Positions 9,660-22,600 are shown, counted from the first letter of the stretch. The stretch is DNA of 64,000 bases from Mimachlamys varia (GCA_947623455.1 OX392530.1:3819501-3883500), one strand, 5' to 3'. Numbers and translations: made by a program. The notes: generated from the letters alone by a model not told the origin.

Positions 9660-10000
9660 TTTACATGGAGACCCTTTTAACAGTAAAATATAATTAGACC
9701 AGTTCCGGAAGAGTAAGCGTCTTCAGCTTCATCGACGACACCCGCTATATACATCTTTGTCACATCTTAGTAAGCATCAAGATCTCAAAATGAGAACCGA
9801 GTATCATTGTCAATCACAACAAGCAAATACACTAACGAGCATACTCAAAAACGTTCATCTTCATATCACTTAAAGATACAGAATATTTCTCGATGAGACA
9901 AAAATGGCGACCATAAAACTTGCCCACAGTTCTGATCAACCTGCATCTCTTGAATCCTTGTGTTGTTAGTTTGTAGCAGTCGAAATCGATCACGAAAATC
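9660..10000 (-). mobile_element. Reverse-transcriptase repeat, copy 1
   Basis: Minus-strand copy of the family best seen at 15335-16012. It keeps the peptide pieces LTTQGFKRCRLIRTVGKFYG and LIEKYSVSLSDMKMNVF, then the TTCCGGAA-flanked 3' part. Frames are broken between segments. Confidence 0.8.
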
Positions 10001-11689
10001 AAGAATAAAAAAATCAAAAATCAAAAGTACATTTTGGAACAAAAAACAATATTGTGTACAGAAAACAGTTCCTAGATGGTATGTGCTAGGTCTGGACAGA
10101 AATACGAGGCCTAATTAACATTTGATCAGATGGCAGATTTTATTCCGTTGTTGTTATTATTAGATGTTTTATTGTTCAAATAAGAAAAAAAAATTATTTC
10201 TGAAAGTATTGAGTTTCGTTGGATAAATAATATTCGATACTAAACTGATAAAAATGTAATAAATGCATTTGCGTGTTTACACTTTTTGCTATAAGTTATT
10301 CAGAAATATTCCCAAGTAAATGTTGTATTTGCTTACAAAATCCCAATCCGAACATCAATGCCGGATATAATTGCGTCCAGGATAGAACCATTACGTCACG
10401 TTTTACCACTTGTAATGGTATTTCATATATTACATGATTTCATAAGGCCACTCGGTAATAACGCTTTATTTGGCTCCAGTTCGAGTCATAGAATATACTA
10501 TGTTTCCGCTGGAAAAAAAGGACATAACGAAGTAAGTATATAAACGTTTTATGTGTTTCATTAATCAATGAAAGGCGTTGTTGTTAGTAACATTGACTTT
10601 AGAACTGGTCACTCCGTTCCGCTGTTGATTACTTCCGACTAGAAATAGTCGGTTTAGGAAAGGGAAATTCTCTGGACAAAGACAAATCAGGATCGTACAC
10701 AAACATGAGGTGGATATACAGTATAACATTACCAGATCACATAGGGGCGATATCCTGATTGTCTTCCTCAGATATCGATACAAATAGCTATTTTATAAAC
10801 ACTCTATAGTCACTTTCACTCACACTCGACAGCAGTTTGTTCAGATTACATCCCATCTTATTAAGCAAGAAATACAAGCTTATGTAATTGCTTGCCATGA
10901 AAACGTAGCGATAATATTTTCCATATGCGTAAAATAAATGCAATTTTGTGCATTTATTCAATTTTATTCTGACAGGGATATACCGAATGAGTGTTCGATA
11001 AGAAACTACTTTATTACATAAAATAATGTTTCCTCTTTGAAGAGGAATCCTGTTTTATTGGACCCTTGTTATATGCAACCGAGACATGCATTCTCTATCA
11101 GACTGATAAACATATCCATTGTAAGCAACCGTACTGTGCGTTGTGGAATTAAATATTATAATAATAATGATTCGAGGCTTTATTACAAACTAATGCGAAG
11201 GTCGTCTCAAAGTGGTTCACAAGTACATTTGGTGTTATAGGGACATAATATCCAACCGATAATTTTCTCAGCTCCCTGGGGAGTATACAACCGGTGCTGC
11301 TATTTTGGCGCTCACAGCTAGCATTCTACCGATTGCTATTATACATTGCCTTTAACAGTATGGATGTATATTTGTTTCTCAAATGTTCATTATATATGAT
11401 TCATTTACACGTCCATCCATACTTTTTAGAAAACCGAGACCGACAATCATCATCACCGCCTAAACCTTACAATAATAGTAAAACAAAATGCAGAAATTGA
11501 TCTCTCAGTTTTATTACCGCATATATATCTTAGATCAAATCATCTTACATAATCATTCAATAAATAACGTAAATATCAAGTTTGAAACATTATTCAAAGA
11601 GTTGCCCAACCCCACGAAAAATTGATATGGTAAGTTCACTGAAATATAATTACTAAGATGACAATATATGATTGAAAAAAAAGAATATC
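10001..11689. other. Unassigned AT-rich region
   Basis: Several short frames (for example 10358-10543 and 10565-10783 minus) without recognisable family or splice context. No arrays or RNA genes seen. Confidence 0.4.
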
Positions 11690-12020
11690 GAAGCATCAAC
11701 AAAACATTAATCCGAACTCAAAAACAGTAAGAGGCAAAATATCGACAAAGGAAACATTCATACCGATACCCTTGAAAAGACACAAAAGAATAAGACCAGG
11801 TGTTCTGAAAGGGTAAGTATCGTCTGCTTCGGCGACGATACCCGCAATGTAAATAAAGGTAACATCCAGGTAAATGCTACGTCTTCAGTGTAAGCGATCA
11901 CATAAGGTTACAAATTTTATCTCGATAATATAATGATGACGACTATAAAATTTGTCTATAGACTTTATCAACCTGCATCTTTCAATTCTTTGTTTTTTGC
12001 AATTGGTTTTGTCTGTCATG
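11690..12020 (-). mobile_element. Reverse-transcriptase repeat, copy 2 (strongly decayed)
   Basis: Minus strand. The 3' end motif (AATATCGAAGCATCAACAAA, then TTAATCCGAACTCAAAAACA) is followed by the CCAGGTGTTCTGAAAGGGTA block and a diverged KLYSRHH-like region. A further homologous stretch up to about 12090 may extend it. Confidence 0.7.
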
Positions 12021-13007
12021 AAAATATAGATATAAGTACAAGCCCTAGAATATGAGACTGCAACATGTAAATATCGTGGAGAAAAGCAAAAAATCCTGGA
12101 AATAATATCGCGAGATCTATCCAAGTGTGGCCTAAAAGTAAACAGAGTAAATCGATGTCAACAAGAAATCTGTTTGTGTCTTACTTACTTAATGGACATT
12201 AACTCATCTATTATTTATAGCTCGCTAGCACAACTATTTCATCCCCCTCATTAATATATAAACCTTTAATTATAATGGAGACCAGCCGCATTAATTTCAT
12301 GTCAACACGGCTTTGCTTAACCATCCGGTAATTACTGCGAGGGCAGATCGCCTACGTTTATGAAGCATAGGGAAATAGATTTCGGGAAGCAATGGCAAGG
12401 TTTATATTGCAAAACAGGGCTTTGTGCATGTTTCTCTATGGCAGATAGAGCTAACATGTGTCTCAGTTAACCACGTATACGTCAATCAAGGATAGTTACG
12501 CTCTACTCGTGCGAAACAAAAATCTAAATGTCTCTGAAGCAATCTGACACGGGAACATATCAGAGGACAGGAAAAGATGAGAAAGTTGTCGAATATAATA
12601 AAAGTTTTGTCTCAATTTAATTTAATAAAAATATTGTTACATGATAAAATAAAAGGATTTTCATTTGGTCGCTTTTTATATTGCACATTCCTTGTCAGTA
12701 ATGCATTTCTACTGGCGAACGGTGTCGACAATTTTGTTTGGTAATAATGCCGAAAATTTTGTAAAGTGAAGGATGTCGACTTCTGTTATATTTTAAAGGG
12801 AGTGGGAATGTATAGTGAGGGATCTCGAAACGTGTAAAGAGATGAGCTTCGACAATCTCGCACATGAAAAGATTCCGACATAGCATAAGGAACAGCCAAT
12901 GTATGGTGGAGAAAATTTGACATTGAAAAGTTTGCACATTAAATGATACCGAAATTTATGTATAGTTTGGGGCACTGACAGTGTATTGTAAAGGAATAAG
13001 AGTAAAA
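12021..13007. other. Unassigned region
   Basis: No gene seen. Between 12700 and 12970 the motif GACAATTT / GACATTGAAAAG recurs loosely and may be a very degenerate tandem repeat. Confidence 0.3.
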
Positions 13008-13190
13008 CGTTCCTTTGTTTATATTTTGCCGCTAGTTTAAACGAGTTTGAGTTCAGATTATGATTTTCTTATCGCTTCGATTTACTCTATTTTTTCAAGG
13101 AGACCCTTTTAAAAAATACAAGATAATAAGCCCAAGTGTTCCGGAAGAGAGGGCGTCTTCTGCTTCATCGGCGACACCCGACATGCTACA
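13008..13190. mobile_element. Reverse-transcriptase repeat, copy 3, internally inverted
   Basis: A plus-oriented piece of the family's 3' end (13008-13083: CCTTTGTTTATATTTTGCCG, then GAGTTTGAGTTCAGATTATG) abuts a minus-oriented piece of the preceding segment (13094-13190: TGTTCCGGAAGAG, then GCGTCTTCTGCTTCATCGGC). The inversion could be a rearranged insertion or two adjacent fragments. Confidence 0.7.
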
Positions 13191-15334
13191 AAACTAGTTG
13201 TTCAACAGTTTCGCGTATACTGGTGACCTGGAGGTACACATTGCTGAAGGATACGGTTCTATGAGACATGTTTCCATGTTATGCTAGTTGATCTGTTCTG
13301 ATATTGACTTTACATGTATATTTCTCGATTAAATAATTGCGTTTTTCAATTCTTCTTGAATAAAATTACATTTGCAAAAACAATAAGAGTTCAGTGGACT
13401 TTCCGATAAACATATTAATCCAACAGTTCCATTGTAAGCACATCCAAATCAAGAAGAATTTCACAACAACAAAACCCACAGACACACATCAAAAGGGTGG
13501 CCTTACACTAGGATTAAAATAATATTAACGCGAAAATGACTTACTTCAGCTGTAACAGTATCTTATATACCAGACAAATAAATACCAAAAAAATCAAACT
13601 CAGTGTTATATAATTATAGAAATGAAAACGAATTTGTCACACACCTGAATCAATTTCCACAAAGCCAAGCCAAACGTTGTCTAGGGTCGACATATTTATA
13701 ATAGCAACAATGGTAAAATTATCCTGTTAAAGGAAGTGGACGATCGGATATGTGACCCGGAGTAACTAGTCGACTAATTGGTCACTACATGATGTATGAA
13801 CGCCTAACCTAACACTCAATTCACAGCCAACTGTTTCCCAAGATCGAGCCTCGAGTTGATCTGTCTATTTCTGACACTCATCCAGTACCCTATCCGTATC
13901 GACCATGGTAGAAGCTAGCGCTCCAAAGCATTCCCTAACCTGCAGTATCACTGTGACCGTGTCTTGTATTTCTACTTTTTGAATTGTGTTCTCCCACACC
14001 TGCTTAGCTCAAAATGGAGACGACAGAAAGACTTCACACAACCATGTCTTTTCTGAATTTGACCGTTTTTCAAATTTATCAACAATCCGCCTTCATTCCG
14101 TCTTTACTGGCTGCCAACGAGGCTCAAATACAGCTCTTTCCTGACTTGTTTTGTATGTTAAATACCTTATTTTACATTCCACTCGGCCCGGGAGCTTGTT
14201 TGACATTTAATGACAAACTCAATTACGTAGTGATCACCAGCAGCAAGACAGAGTGGCAAGACCAGAAGGGCACAACATTAGCGAGGCCAACACTAGCTCT
14301 AATTAATCGGTATCATCTCAGGCGGAGCGCGCCGTCAATTACTGTCCAGGGGTGAAAAAGTCTCGTGCATAAGAAATGGCTTGTGTGAGACCTAAGGAAT
14401 CACTATAGACAACTTGTCTGTGGTAAAACTCTCTATTCTTTCTTTAACTAAATGAAACAAACGAAATGAGCGTTAATAGAAAATATAGATATTAAAAAAC
14501 TGTTAATATCAATAACACAATACCTCAAAACAAACTAGATATATAGCTAGTCTTCGAAAACAAATCAATTTATAAAAGAATACAATAAAATGAAAATGTG
14601 TGTCAATATATATTTATGTATTTTACAATTGTGTTTATATAAGTTCTATTAAATTATATAGATGATATATAATGGTTTACGTTAAATATCAAATTTATTT
14701 CAAGAGTATTGCAGATTTTTATTTATGTTTTAGAAGCGCGTAGCACAAGTGAAATATATTTAATATTTTACTGGAAACCATTGAATTTTCTTTTTACTAC
14801 ACTTTCGAGATTCCTAAAACTGTGTATGCCTCTGATTTCATTTTGGAAATATGCAGTCACAGCTGATGTTTCGAAACGGAGTACCTAAGACCTGAGGTAA
14901 AAGCACAAAATACAATATCTATCTACCTCCAAAATATTATAAAGCTTTCAATTTGTCCATACTTTTCATAATTTGATCTATTAACAATGAAAAAAGAGTA
15001 CACAATTAGTGCGTAATGATATAGGACCTTAACTTATATCATCACAGCAAGAGGTATGTTAAATGTCGCTTATTATCCTATAGACCTACCTCTGAGCAAA
15101 ACTGAAGATGGCTTCCAATTCCTGAAATATATGATTTTAGAAAATGTCTCTTACTTTACAAGATTCTTAAAGAAATGTACATCTATTCCTCTAGCAAATC
15201 ACAGTCTTTTAGCAGACGAAATGTATATGTAAAAAGATATATCACATCATAGAACTATCAGAGGTGTTTACGCTCATCGGGATAATCTTATGGAACAATT
15301 CAAAAGGTTTCCCTAGATCTCCTAGTGGCGAGTC
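13191..15334. other. Unassigned region with one 113-codon frame
   Basis: The frame at 14014-14355 (starts METTERLHTTMSFLNLTVFQ) is moderately balanced in composition but matches no family I know and has no flanking exon evidence. The rest is AT-rich with nothing recognisable. Confidence 0.3.
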
Positions 15335-16012
15335 TTTTAGGAAACCATAATTGCATACATATACACTATCTCAGATACTCTAAAAGTATGTCTCTTCTAC
15401 ATCAGCTGCTTACCTCGATCTCTACTTAAAATTCGACCAACATCGACAACTTACTACTAAGCTATACGATAAACGTGTTTATTTCAGTTTTCCGGTCGTA
15501 AAATTTCCATTTCTTGATAGTAACATCCCTACTTCTCCAACCTTTGGTTTTTACATGTCGCAGTTGATTCAATATTCGAGAGCTTGTATCGTGATTTTTG
15601 TGATCGATGTCAATTGCTGACAAACAAACTAACAACACAAGGATTCGAGAGATGCAGGTTGATCAGAACTATGGGCAAGTTTTATGGTCGCCATCTTTGT
15701 CTCATTGAGAAATATTCTGTATCTTTAAGTGATATGAAGATGGACGTTTTTGGTGTTTACTTGTTGTGATTGACAGATTCTCAGTTCTCGTTTAGAGAAC
15801 TTGATGTTTACTTGGATGTGACAAAATTTTACATTGGGTGTCGTCGATGAATCAGAAGACGCTTACTCTTTCGAAACACCTGGTCTTATTCTCTTATACG
15901 TATACGAGAGTATCCGTGTACATCTTCTTTTTTTCCCTATTTTGCCTCTACGTTAATCGATTTTGAGTTCGGAATATATGGTTTTCTTGGCGCTTTAGTG
16001 TTCTTTAATTTG
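15335..16012 (+). pseudogene. Reverse-transcriptase repeat, copy 4 (longest copy)
   Basis: Decayed C-terminal part of a retroelement reverse-transcriptase polyprotein. In order, with frame changes, it shows SAAYLDLYLKF, KLYDKRVYFSFPVVKFPFLD, SNIPTSPTFGFYMSQLIQYS, RACIV, LTTQGFERCRLIRTMGKFYG, LIEKYSVSLSDMKMDVF and a DVYLDVTK / DAYS block. I recall the LYDKRDDF-(I/V)NFPFL-SNIP-YISQL-RY-KFYGR pattern from reverse-transcriptase proteins annotated in bivalves and other animals; I do not assign a clade. The copy is truncated on its 5' side and ends in GTTCTTTAATTTG-type T-rich sequence. Stops and frameshifts make it non-functional. Confidence 0.75.
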
Positions 16013-16435
16013 TTTATTTTAACCTATTAATATGACAAATGAGAAACCAATCTGTGGGTATTGCTCTTATGTACCGTATGCATGTTTGTCATGGAATAAT
16101 ATTTACATTATGTGTTGCCTTCGCCTATATATCATTAGTAAACCAAATTGAAATATATTGCACACTGTATACTACAATTTGCAATGCCGCATGACATGAC
16201 GTTATTCTGACGCCATGCTGGACTACATAATATCAAATCTTTGCACTAAACCTCAGATAACGTGAAAAGTGGCTGTGAATCAATAGCTTAGATTACGTTG
16301 ATTAAAATCAGGATATTCCAGTAAACAAATACGCATAGAAAAAGTGAGAGCGTTTACCGATTTTATCCAAAAGAAATAGACACGTGCATATTAACAAAAT
16401 ATCCTTAATGTAAATGTAAGTATTGAACTGTAACA

Positions 16436-16554
16436 AGATGTAGTATATACAGTCGATACGAATACAATTTGGGTGACAGTTAAATAATCATGTCGCCCTA
16501 ACATCTATTTAGCTGTCACCCAAATTGTATTCATATCGACTGTAAGCTACATCT
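16436..16554. mobile_element. Foldback (palindromic) element
   Basis: Two arms of about 50 bp (AGATGTAGTATATACAGTCG ... GGTGACAGTTAAATA and its near-perfect inverse) surround a spacer of about 20 bp. The likely origin is a small MITE-like foldback transposon. No target duplication is evident. Confidence 0.75.
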
Positions 16555-17159
16555 GGTGACAGTGAGTATTTCATCAGGGCCATACTGTTGATATGTTACC
16601 CTGTATAAATAAAGTGAAATAAAATAAAGGATGGTATTGGCATTGATCATGCACGTGTTATCTGTTACATTCATATAAATGTATCAAATATCAATTTGAG
16701 GTAAAACAATATCTGCATACATTTCTTACTGTTGATATATCAATTCATTAATTTTAGTGCAATATACGGCGTTCTTCAATAAGCTTTGTTCGATATATTT
16801 TTTATATAAAATCCAAACTACCATGTTTTAACCAGATCACGGTCTTAATAAAGCTTCTTCATGATACAATTCAAGAGTTGCCATATATCAACCCTGACGA
16901 GTGGTTATACTTGAATGACCTTGTGACCTTTCCTGACTTCTAAGCCAATCAAATAATTTGTTACAAAATCAATATATTCATAGTTTCTGTGGCGACCTGA
17001 TTACTATATACGTGTTATAATAAAGGGACCGTTCGTTAATAATATATATCAAAATGTCATCATCATTAGACATCATAGTATTATAGTTGATTGCGGAGCT
17101 AATTAGTCTGATTATATATGTAGTCTAACGGTACATGAGTCGTAGTGTCTGATAATTAA
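16555..17159. other. Unassigned AT-rich region
   Basis: I see nothing recognisable here. A CCCTGACGAGTGG string near 16892 resembles a ribozyme core but lacks the rest. Confidence 0.4.
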
Positions 17160-17730
17160 GAAAAAAATCGAGAATACCGAGGCCTCAACTTAACCGTAAT
17201 CCGCACTCAAAATCAATAAAATATGGGCAAATATGAACAAAGAACAGATAAGACCTTTCTGCTGATTCAAACATTAAGGATCCATTGTCTTTGCTGATAA
17301 TTTTGTACAAATGTCAGGATTTTCTATTCACGTCTTAGCTGGTACCCTAGCGTACATCTCAATATATCAAGTTTTATGGTCGCCATCTTAGTCTCATTGA
17401 GAAATATCCTGTGTCTTTTAGTGATATAAAGATGGGCGTTTTTTGAGTATGTTCATTAGTGTGTTAACTTGTTGTTATTGACAATGATACTCGGTTCTCA
17501 TTTTGAGAACTTGATGTTTACTTGGATGTGACAAAGATTTACATGGCGGGTGTCGTCGATAAAGCAGAAGACGCTTACTCTTCCGGAACACCTGTTCTTA
17601 TTATCTTGTACTTTTGCAAGGGTCTCCATGTGAATCTTTCCTTTGTTCATATTTTACCCCTAGTTTAATCGATTTTGAGTTTGGATTATGATTCTGTTAA
17701 CGCTTTCGTATTCTCTTATTTGTATTCTCA
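17160..17730. mobile_element. Reverse-transcriptase repeat, copy 5, head-to-head pair
   Basis: A minus-oriented fragment of the family's 3' end (17160-17262, starting AAAAAAATCGAGAATACCGA) is followed after about 105 bp by a plus-oriented copy from GTTTTATGGTCGCCATCTTA (17369) to the 3' end near 17730. The two 3' ends point outward. Confidence 0.75.
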
Positions 17731-17759
17731 AGATATCTGATAGACGTATTGGCCTGTAC

Positions 17760-19160
17760 GTTCAAGTAACACTTGAGTATTTCTGGTCGACGTGTCTGCT
17801 GGTACGTTTAGGTCAGACTTTTCAGTTCAGATGTTTATCGGTATGTTTAGGTATACCTCATAATTTTTAGTTTACATGTTTATCGGTTTGATTAGGTACA
17901 CTTCAGAATTTTCAGTCCACATTTTTCTCAATAATATTAGGTACACCTCAGAATTTTCAGTCTACATTTTTCTAAGTAATGTTGGGTACAATTCAAAATG
18001 TTCAGTCCACATTTTTATCAGTTATGGTAGGTACACCTGAGAATTTTCAGTATATATTTTTCTCAGTTATGTTAGGAACAACTCAAAATTTTCAGTCCAC
18101 ATTTTTTCGGTAATGTTAGGTACACCTCATAATTTTCACTCCACATTTTTCACGGTAATATTAGGTACACCTCAAAATGTTCACTCCCCTTGTTTCTCAG
18201 CAATGTTAGGTACACCTCAGAATATTCAGTCAACATTTTTCTCAGTAATGTTAGGTACACCTCATAATGTTCAGTCAACATTTTTCTCAGTAATGTTAGG
18301 TAAACCAAAAAATGTTTAGTTCACATGTTTATCAATATATAATACAGGCAAACCTCAGAATTTTCAGTCAACATTTTTCTCAGTAGTGTATAAAAACTAA
18401 TAAAAATGTGGACTAAAAATTTTCAGTTCACATTTTTCTCAGTAATGTTAGGTACCTCATAATTTTCAGTCCATATTTTTCTCAGTTATTTAAGGAATAC
18501 CTCAAACTTGTTAGTTCACATTTTTGTTAGTAATGTTAGGTACAACTCAGATTTTTCAGTCCACATTTTTCTCAGTAATGTTAGGTACACCTCAGAGTTT
18601 TCAGTCAGCATTTTTCTCAGTAATGTCAGGTGCACCTAAAAATGTCCAGTTCACATGTTTAGCAGTATATAATAGGCACAACTCTGAATTTTCAGTCCAC
18701 ATTTTTCTTAGTAATGTTAGGTACACTTCGGAATTTTCAGTCAATCATTTTCTCAGAAGTGTATAGGTACACTACAGAATATTCAGTCCACATTTTTATT
18801 AGTATGTAATAAGTACACCTCAGAATGTTCAGTCCACATTTTTATTAGTATATAATAGGTACACCTCAGAATGTTCAGTCCACATTTTGATCAGTATATA
18901 ATAGGTACACCTCAGAATGTTCAGCCCACATTTTCTCCGTTATGTTAGGTACACCTCAGAATTTTCAGTCCACATTTTTATCAGTTATGTTAGGTACACC
19001 TCAGAATTTTCAGTCCACATTTTTATCAGTTATGTTAGGTACACCTCAGATTAGGGTCGACGTTTCTATCCGTATTTTTACCGGTACATGCAGGTTCTCG
19101 GGAAAATTTCTGTTTAATAGCACTTACGTTACATGTACGTTTAGGTAAACCTAGGTTCAT
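17760..19160. repeat. Minisatellite, 45-47-bp unit, about 28 copies
   Basis: The unit follows TTCAGTCCACATTTTTCTCA plus GTAATGTTAGGTACACCTCAGAA. Central copies are close to each other. Copies before 17900 and after 19060 are strongly diverged (for example TTCGGTATGTTTAGG-like and CGTACATGCAGG-like). Short repetitive frames such as QNFQSTFFSVMLGTP arise from it. It starts directly beside reverse-transcriptase repeat copy 5. Confidence 0.93.
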
Positions 19161-19948
19161 CTAAGATTATCAACAGTACAACAGTGTTGATATTGTCGAA
19201 GTAGATGTATGTTAACGTTTTAATTACTCGAGATAGTTTGTAGCATAATAAAATATCATTCGATGTTTTTTTAATTAGTGAATTATAACCAAGTTCACAG
19301 AAACACAATATGGCAGCCTTTGAAGGTCATGGTTGATGTTATTCATGAAGTAGAACAATACTGTATTTATAAACGTATACATATGTAGCAATGCTGCAAA
19401 TGTTAAGAACATTTTGTTTAAATATTACAATTTCGGAATAGTTGAATTAGAACAATTATTGAAATATTACGAATTATTTTTAATATCATTGTTGAAATTG
19501 AACAATCTAATTATCGTTGAGAAGGTTTTTGTTGTAATTTGACGACAATGCCGATTCCAATGTTTACATGTATAAACGGTTGGGTCGAGGCACAGACGCG
19601 GAACCTGACACAGGAAGTTCCACATTATCCTCGCCATTTAAACATGTATAATCATGTTTTGGATTTATGTTGCACATTGAACATCTAATTACTATGATTT
19701 GTTTTATTGAGAAAAACAAAAGAGGAAACCAATCGATTGGAAATTTATTAGCGAACGACATGAATGTTATGCTTGTTTCATTATGTTTTTAACTTACTGA
19801 TTGTTTTATAATACTTTATCTTAATATAAAGCGGAATCTTTAATTTCATCAATTATCGTATGTTATTATATAGCAAAAGCCTAGCTGATAATAAAGAACA
19901 GATGCCATTTTTATCGTGACATATACTTACTAGACACCTGGGTTTAAA
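19161..19948. other. Unassigned AT-rich region
   Basis: No gene, array or RNA recognised. A 65-codon minus frame (19564-19761) is not convincing. Confidence 0.4.
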
Positions 19949-20620
19949 ATCAGAGAATACCGAAGCGTCATCATAACCATAATCCGAACTCAAAATCGGC
20001 TAGACTGAAGGCAAGACAATTATAAACAAAGGAAATATTTTCAAAGATTATGGTCGCCATTATGATCTCATCAAGAAATATTCTGTATCTTCGTACGATA
20101 TGAAAATGGAAGTTTTTGATTTTGCTTATTAGTGTACTTATGTGTTGTGATTGACAATAATGACTGGGTTCTCATTTTGATGATTGATGTTTACTTGGAT
20201 GTGACCAAGATTTGCGTGGCTGGTGTCGTTGGAAAGCAGAAGACGCATTTTCTTCCGGAACATCTTTTACGAAGGTCTCCATTTAAATATTTCCTTTGTT
20301 CATGTTTTGCCTCTAGTTTAATCGAGTTCGAGTTCGAATTATGGCTTTGTTGACGCTTTGGTACTATCTGATTTTTTTTTTTTTTTTCATTTTTCATCGA
20401 GTCCCTTGTAAAAGATCTAGACAATAAGACAAGATGTTACGAAAGATTAAGCGTCTTCTGATTCATCGACGACACCCGTCATGTAAATCTTGGTCAGATC
20501 CATGTTATATCATGTCCTCAACGTAAGAACCGAGTCATCATTCTCAATCACAACAAATAAGCACACTAAAACGCATACCTTCATGTCATACATGTACAAG
20601 GATACAAAATACTATTTATT
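19949..20620. mobile_element. Reverse-transcriptase repeat, copy 6, triple inverted cluster
   Basis: Three adjoining pieces: the minus-oriented 3' end (19949-20042), a plus copy from GATTATGGTCGCCATTATGA to the 3' end (20044-20395, closing with a long T run), and a minus copy (20398-20620) carrying the GACGACACCCGTCATGTAAA block. The first two repeat the head-to-head arrangement of copy 5. Confidence 0.78.
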
Positions 20621-21261
20621 ATTGAAGACACAATTGTGAAATACTACAAAACTTGGCGTTTGATACATTTTAAAGTTATTTATATCGAAGCCGAGATATT
20701 CTTAGATAATGAAGCTTCTTGGCGTGCTTATTAAAATGTCACGTCATTGATAATAGGTATGGGACAAAATGGGTCAAGGTTAGGATAACAAAATTAAATG
20801 TTTATCAAATAAAAAAAATCGAGAACTTCTCGCAAGATATGATTCTTAATGCTCTTTCAGAAAGGGGATTTATCTTTACGGTGAATATACTATGGGGGAT
20901 AAACTGACTGCCAGGGTTAACGTATTTATGATGTAGCTTCTGTAACTGTATATTTTATCCATGTATATTCCTTAGACAATATACCAAATGTCGGGCAGCA
21001 ATACTCTGACATCTCACGCTCTGTGGAATACAGTGTTTACCTTGACCTAAATAAGGATAAATCGCTTTTCAGGGAACATGTATCTTCAGTTGAAAATGCT
21101 AATCACTTGAGAATACCAAGACATGTACCAAAAATATATATTTTATTTTTACTGCAGACATTTTATAAAAAAGAAAATTCCTTACACAACTACACATTGA
21201 AATACTCTAATGTAACTGTCTGTGTTTTACTTACCTATTGTATCAAAACATACATGCATTA
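20621..21261. other. Unassigned region
   Basis: Short frames only (20719-20907, 21023-21262). No similarity recognised. Confidence 0.35.
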
Positions 21262-21535
21262 AAGTTGAAAATGTTAAAGTTATACGTGTTAAAGTTGTAC
21301 ATGATAATGTAATATATGTTAAGGTTGTGCATCTTAATATAATACGTGTTAAAATTGTACATATAAATGTAATACGTGTAAAAATTGTACATGTTATGTA
21401 ATACGTGTTTAAGTTGTACATGTTAATGTAATACGTGTTTAGGTTGTACATGTTGATGTAATACGTGTTAAAGTTGTACATGTTAATGTAATACGTTTCA
21501 AAATTGTACATATTTATGTAATACGTGTTATTATT
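21262..21535. repeat. Minisatellite, about 30-bp unit, about 9 copies
   Basis: Units follow TAATACGTGTTAAAGTTGTA plus CATGTTAATG. The minus strand reads open with period MYNLNTYYIN because the unit length is divisible by three. A detached remnant with the same units lies at 22515-22600. Confidence 0.9.
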
Positions 21536-22373
21536 AATTAACTATTTGCATATTGACAATAATATGCGAAAACTGCCCAGTCAATATCATAACAAAAGTG
21601 TGCCAATATGAAGTAAACTTGGCCAATATCGACAAACTAGGGCAATACGGGGTAAACTGGGCCAATATCGATAATGCGCCAATCGAACGCACACTAAACT
21701 GTTCGGAACATTTCTACACTTATTAGCGATAACTACACACAAAGTCGAGACAGACAACTTTCACTTTAGTACCGCCTCATTGCATGATTTGACATCTGCA
21801 AAATACAACATACTATAAACAGCGCACTCGACAGCTCCATCAAAACACCGAATGTAGAAATGATTGAGAAATGAATGACATAAGGTAACTTTAGGCTGGC
21901 AATGAAGTGTTACGTGTGTAAGCCAATCATTCCTGATATAGTAGTAGTACATAATCCGATTCGGATCCTCATCCTGCTTCGTTATCATAACGAAGCAGGA
22001 TCCGAATCGGATCAGTATTCAAATATTTGATCATTTTTGCACAAATTTTGTCCTTGTTTTGAAGATCTAATTCACCAGAAACCGTGATTCAAACTCAAAA
22101 GTTTGTACAAAACAAAATGAATTTTCATCGAGTAGAGTGAACTTGACTATAAAATACTTAAAGTCCTACGTTAAAACATAGAAGAAAATGTTATACCTTT
22201 CAAGAATATAAAATGAAATTAAGTCAGTATATGTTTAGTTTACAGGAGAAAACACCTGAACTACACATATGTTTTAAATTTATTGTTAATAAAATTTGTT
22301 TAATTTATCCATTTTTTTTTTAATTTTGATTATCGCCAATATTAAATATGCAAGTAATTAATTAATAAAAGTA
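21536..22373. other. Spacer with a near-palindrome
   Basis: Contains repeated GCCAATAT(C/G) words at 21600-21690 and an imperfect palindrome at 21953-22012 (ATCCGATTCGGATCCT, then TGCTTCGTTATCATAACGAA, then the inverse). No gene is recognised. Confidence 0.45.
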
Positions 22374-22510
22374 TCATTAATCAGTTAATTCCACATTGAC
22401 CCAGTTATTAGGTCTCGGTCTGTCAAATTAGCACTCGGCCTGCGGCCTCGGGCCAATATGACAGACCTTGGCCTAATAACTGGGCCAATATGGAATTAGC
22501 TGATTAATAA
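22374..22510. mobile_element. Foldback (palindromic) element
   Basis: Arms of about 60 bp: TTAATCAGTTAATTCCACAT, TGACCCAGTTATTAGGTCTC and GGTCTGTCAAATT, with their inverse, around a GC-rich centre CGGCCTGCGGCC. It is inserted between two parts of the 30-bp minisatellite family. Confidence 0.8.
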
Positions 22511-22514
22511 CCCT

Positions 22515-22600
22515 ATAATACAATACATGTTAATGTAATACGTGTTAAAGTTGTACATGTTAAATTAATATGTGTTTTTGTTAATGTAAAACGTGTTACA
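22515..22600. repeat. Remnant of the 30-bp minisatellite
   Basis: Two to three units (ACATGTTAATGTAATACGTG, TTAAAGTTGTACATGTTAAA) identical in kind to the array at 21262-21535. They are separated from it by about 980 bp that includes the foldback element. Confidence 0.8.

Noticed and set aside
14014..14355. 113-codon frame as a confident gene
   Set aside because: No recognised domain, splice context or neighbouring exon; kept only as an unassigned region.
15317..15345. Hammerhead-like string GTGGCGAGTCTTTTAGGAAAC
   Set aside because: It lacks the CTGA start and a stem II that closes next to GAAA; it lies within the reverse-transcriptase repeat and is probably chance.
16889..16915. CCTGACGAG as another hammerhead core
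   Set aside because: No stem II or GAAA follows at the required distance.
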